Assembly (NCBI GenBank): GCA_030673355.1 | Contig: DAOVJF010000147.1 | Span: 1 to 6,718, forward strand | Direction: 5' to 3' | Length of the DNA stretch: 6,718 bases | Origin: Planctomycetota bacterium | Lineage (GTDB): Bacteria; JAJVIF01; JAPKYR01 | In this document: piece after piece, positions 6,616 to 6,718 of the stretch | Layout of the letters: each line of letters opens with the position of its first letter | How positions within the stretch are numbered: position 1 is the stretch's first letter | Notes under the pieces: generated by a model | What the model was told of the DNA's origin: nothing | The model's database searches: none | Seen by the model: the letters and a program-made list of their open reading frames with translations, nothing else | Translations under genes and position numbers: made by a program

Positions 6616-6632
6616 CGGCACCCGTTTTTTTT
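6614..6632 (+). terminator. Intrinsic terminator-like hairpin downstream of PFOR
   Basis: AACGG (6614-6618), loop CAC and CCGTT (6622-6626) form a 5-bp stem running straight into a T-tract (8 T in 6625-6632). A competing, larger fold pairs CGGGT (6585-6589), inside repeat copy 1, with ACCCG (6620-6624). Either fold ends at the same T-tract, about 100 bp after the PFOR stop. The short stem makes strength uncertain. Confidence 0.55.
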
Positions 6633-6646
6633 GTTAGTTGTAAAAT

Positions 6647-6718
6647 CGTCGACAAGCACGTTCGACCCGGAGATTTTTAAAAGCGCGCTAGTTGGAGATG
6701 TCTCACTGAGCTTGTCAA
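6647..6718. repeat. Palindromic interspersed repeat, copy 2 (reaches the window edge)
   Basis: It is offset exactly 103 bp from copy 1. The left arm (6647-6678) differs at one position (gacCcgg against gacAcgg) and the right arm (6691-6718) is identical. The 12-bp centre (6679-6690) is unrelated in sequence but the same length, and contains the palindrome AGCGCGCT. Further copies may follow beyond the window. Confidence 0.8.

Noticed and set aside
6544..6718. Integron attC-like sites or a CRISPR pair
   Set aside because: The conserved-arm, variable-centre layout is suggestive, but no RYYYAAC / GTTRRRY boxes are found in the right places, no cassette gene lies between the copies, and two copies with a 31-bp linker do not make a CRISPR array.

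Overview
The window looks like an ordinary chromosomal stretch of a mesophilic anaerobic bacterium of moderate GC content. The evidence for an anaerobe is a complete single-chain pyruvate:ferredoxin oxidoreductase (PFOR) preceded by a Rex-like redox operator. The phylum cannot be fixed from this sequence. Two envelope or secreted-type proteins (a propeller-like repeat protein and an ankyrin protein with a signal peptide) fit a Gram-negative-type environmental lineage, but that is only inference.

Layout. Positions 1-716 (+) hold the C-terminal end of a protein built from 66-73-residue propeller-like repeats. The coding frame runs to the left window edge but is broken by an in-frame TGA at 9-11. 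Positions 873-1871 (+) encode an exported ankyrin-repeat protein with an unrecognised C-terminal domain. A short convergent gap with a hairpin follows. Positions 1967-2386 (-) encode a complete YjbQ/UPF0047 protein with a good sigma70-type promoter. The 530-bp divergent region 2387-2916 is non-coding and structured. It holds the yjbQ promoter, a long imperfect hairpin, a 3.7-copy tandem array with a 31-bp period, a probable promoter, an 18-bp Rex-like operator and a leader dyad before the PFOR gene. Positions 2917-6516 (+) encode PFOR (1199 aa) with every catalytic and cluster ligand intact. Positions 6517-6718 hold two copies of a palindromic repeat spaced exactly 103 bp apart, with an intrinsic-terminator-like hairpin and T-tract between them.

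How the parts work together. PFOR is the metabolic centrepiece, converting pyruvate and CoA to acetyl-CoA, CO2 and reduced ferredoxin. The upstream operator suggests NADH/NAD+-responsive repression, and the downstream hairpin probably ends a single-gene transcript. YjbQ and the two secreted-type proteins show no operon link to it. I see no phage, CRISPR, toxin-antitoxin or defence system and no RNA gene. The points most worth a second look are the 103-bp repeat pair with its length-conserved variable centre, the Rex-like operator and the 31-bp tandem array.
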